Positions 23,957 through 25,066 of a DNA stretch of 25,066 nucleotides are shown here, in pieces. Position 1 is the stretch's first letter. Each line of letters starts with the position of its first letter. The stretch comes from SYHX01 sp049317645 (GTDB taxonomy: Bacteria; Bacteroidota; Bacteroidia; UBA7662). The stretch covers positions 1-25,066 of the forward strand of contig JBMOHV010000025.1 in assembly GCA_049317645.1 (NCBI GenBank), read 5' to 3'. Below the pieces are notes generated by a model. That model saw only the letters and a list, made by a program, of their open reading frames with translations, did not search any database and was not told where the DNA came from. The translations under genes and the position numbers were made by a program.

Positions 23957-25021
23957 ATGACCAACCCTTCCAAAATCGATATTCGAAGCCTTCGTTTGGA
24001 GGAGCTGACCGCTAGGTTGGGCGAATGGGGCGAACCCGCCTACCGGGCACGGCAGGTCTACGAATGGCTTTGGAACAAGGGTGCGACGCAAATAAGCGAT
24101 ATGACCAATTTGTCGCTGGCTTTGCGGAATCGTATCGATGAGCATTTTGAAATCAGGAACGTCAAGGTTCAACATTCTCAATTTAGCAAAGACGGAACGA
24201 TCAAAAACGCGTTGACCCTGCACGACGGTTTGGTGGTTGAATCGGTGATGATTCCAACGCCAACGCGCATCACCGCCTGTGTTTCGTCGCAAGTGGGTTG
24301 CAGCCTGGGATGTACGTTTTGTGCGACAGCCCGCATGAGGCGAATGCGGAATTTGAATCCCGATGAGATTTATGATCAGGTGGTTGCGATCCAAAAGCAG
24401 GCCCAGGAAACCTTGGGGCGCCCTTTAACCAATATTGTTTTTATGGGTATGGGCGAGCCGCTTTTGAATTACCGTAACACCATGGAGGCCATTGAGAAAA
24501 TCACATCTCCTCAAGGACTGGGTCTTTCTCCTCGGCGAATCACGGTAAGTACGGCGGGTGTTGCCAAAATGATTCGGCAAATGGCCGACGAGAAGGTTCG
24601 TTTCAAATTGGCCCTATCGCTTCATTCTGCGATTGACGCCAAGCGCAGTCGGCTCATGCCGATTAACGAGACCAATACCTTGGCTGATTTGGAGGGGGCT
24701 TTGGATTATTGGTATCATCAAACCCGTAGCCGGGTTACCTTGGAATACGTGGTTTGGGAGGGGGTCAACGACGGGGAAGAAGATGTGCGGGCCCTGGTTC
24801 GTTTTGCACGGAAATTTCCTAGCAAGGTGAATTTAATTGAATACAACAGCGTGGGGGAAGATAGCCTACGACAGGCTCATCCTTCGGCGATTGCGGCCTA
24901 TACCGAGGCCTTGGAGGCCGCGGGAATCACCTGTAGTTTTCGACGTAGCCGAGGGCGGGATATCGATGCCGCCTGCGGGCAGTTGGCCAACAAAGGCGAA
25001 AGCAGTGCGGCGGCTCAGTGA
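23957..25021 (+). CDS. rlmN: Dual-specificity 23S rRNA/tRNA adenine C2-methyltransferase RlmN
   Basis: A 354-residue radical SAM methyltransferase that methylates C2 of A2503 in 23S rRNA and A37 in tRNAs. The 4Fe-4S cluster cysteines are C115, C119 and C122 (GCSLGCTFC). The two extra cysteines of the ping-pong mechanism are present at the expected places: C108, seven residues before the cluster as in E. coli, and C340 in DAACGQL near the end. MGMGEP and the LALSLHS segment complete the signature. The ATG at 23957 gives normal length; the gene follows the Ig-like gene by 41 bases. The C-terminal tail SSAAAQ is encoded by one copy of a short direct repeat. Confidence 0.96.
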   Translation: MTNPSKIDIRSLRLEELTARLGEWGEPAYRARQVYEWLWNKGATQISDMTNLSLALRNRIDEHFEIRNVKVQHSQFSKDGTIKNALTLHDGLVVESVMIPTPTRITACVSSQVGCSLGCTFCATARMRRMRNLNPDEIYDQVVAIQKQAQETLGRPLTNIVFMGMGEPLLNYRNTMEAIEKITSPQGLGLSPRRITVSTAGVAKMIRQMADEKVRFKLALSLHSAIDAKRSRLMPINETNTLADLEGALDYWYHQTRSRVTLEYVVWEGVNDGEEDVRALVRFARKFPSKVNLIEYNSVGEDSLRQAHPSAIAAYTEALEAAGITCSFRRSRGRDIDAACGQLANKGESSAAAQ

Positions 25022-25040
25022 TTTGAGCAGTGCGGCGGCT
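25001..25040 (+). repeat. 15-bp direct repeat at the rlmN 3' end
   Basis: AGCAGTGCGGCGGCT occurs at 25001-25015 and again at 25026-25040, 25 bases apart. The first copy encodes the last residues of RlmN; the second lies just after the stop codon. It looks like a local tandem duplication. Confidence 0.85.
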
Positions 25041-25045
25041 AAACG

Positions 25046-25066
25046 ATGATACGATTGGGATTAGCT
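25046..25066 (+). CDS. Possible start of a next gene, cut by the window edge
   Basis: An ATG at 25046 opens a frame of seven codons, reading MIRLGLA, before the window ends. It is 24 bases after the rlmN stop codon on the same strand. Too little is visible to name or confirm it. Confidence 0.2.

Overview
The window reads as a gene-dense stretch of chromosome from a member of the Bacteroidota. Three things point there. The MurF ligase and alanine racemase are fused in one protein. There is a giant membrane-anchored coiled-coil protein of the DUF4175 type, and lipoproteins with Bacteroidota-style architecture. Several promoter-like sites match TAnnTTTG rather than the E. coli -10 box. A genus cannot be named from the sequence alone. 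No tRNA, rRNA, CRISPR array, insertion sequence or phage gene was seen.

Layout. (1) 131-2698, plus strand: an M1 zinc aminopeptidase lipoprotein, converging on (2) 8510-2681, a minus-strand run of murF-alr, a small Cys-containing lipoprotein, feoA, feoB and an SprT-like metalloprotein gene. (3) 8535-11180, plus strand: recX, yicC, gmk and nadD, tightly packed and ending in a probable terminator. (4) 11181-11511: the only long gene-free stretch. It carries a cluster of DnaA-box-like 9-mers followed by a very AT-rich tract, and looks like a chromosomal replication origin. (5) 11512-23915, plus strand: an aminotransferase, an omega-amidase-type nitrilase, a conserved small protein, a secreted cyclophilin, exonuclease III, a DUF4175 protein, ybeY, mnmG, a SAM methyltransferase and an Ig-like lipoprotein. 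(6) rlmN at 23957-25021, then the first bases of a possible next gene.

The most interesting signal is replication and segregation architecture. Besides the putative oriC, a perfect 16-bp parS palindrome lies just upstream of mnmG (19292-19307), and a degenerate second copy lies in the mnmG 5' end. Strand composition agrees where it was sampled: the plus strand is C-rich in part of the left-hand aminopeptidase gene and G-rich in part of the right-hand Ig-like gene. From the origin rightwards every gene is on the plus strand, co-directional with a rightward fork.

Functionally the window is mostly housekeeping. It covers peptidoglycan precursor synthesis (MurF-Alr), ferrous iron uptake (FeoAB), nucleotide and NAD synthesis (Gmk, NadD), DNA repair and recombination control (RecX, Xth), and RNA maturation and modification (YbeY, MnmG, RlmN, YicC). 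It also includes amino-acid keto-acid salvage (aminotransferase plus omega-amidase) and envelope proteins (M1 peptidase, cyclophilin, DUF4175, Ig-like lipoprotein). Many neighbours overlap by the four bases ATGA, which suggests translational coupling.
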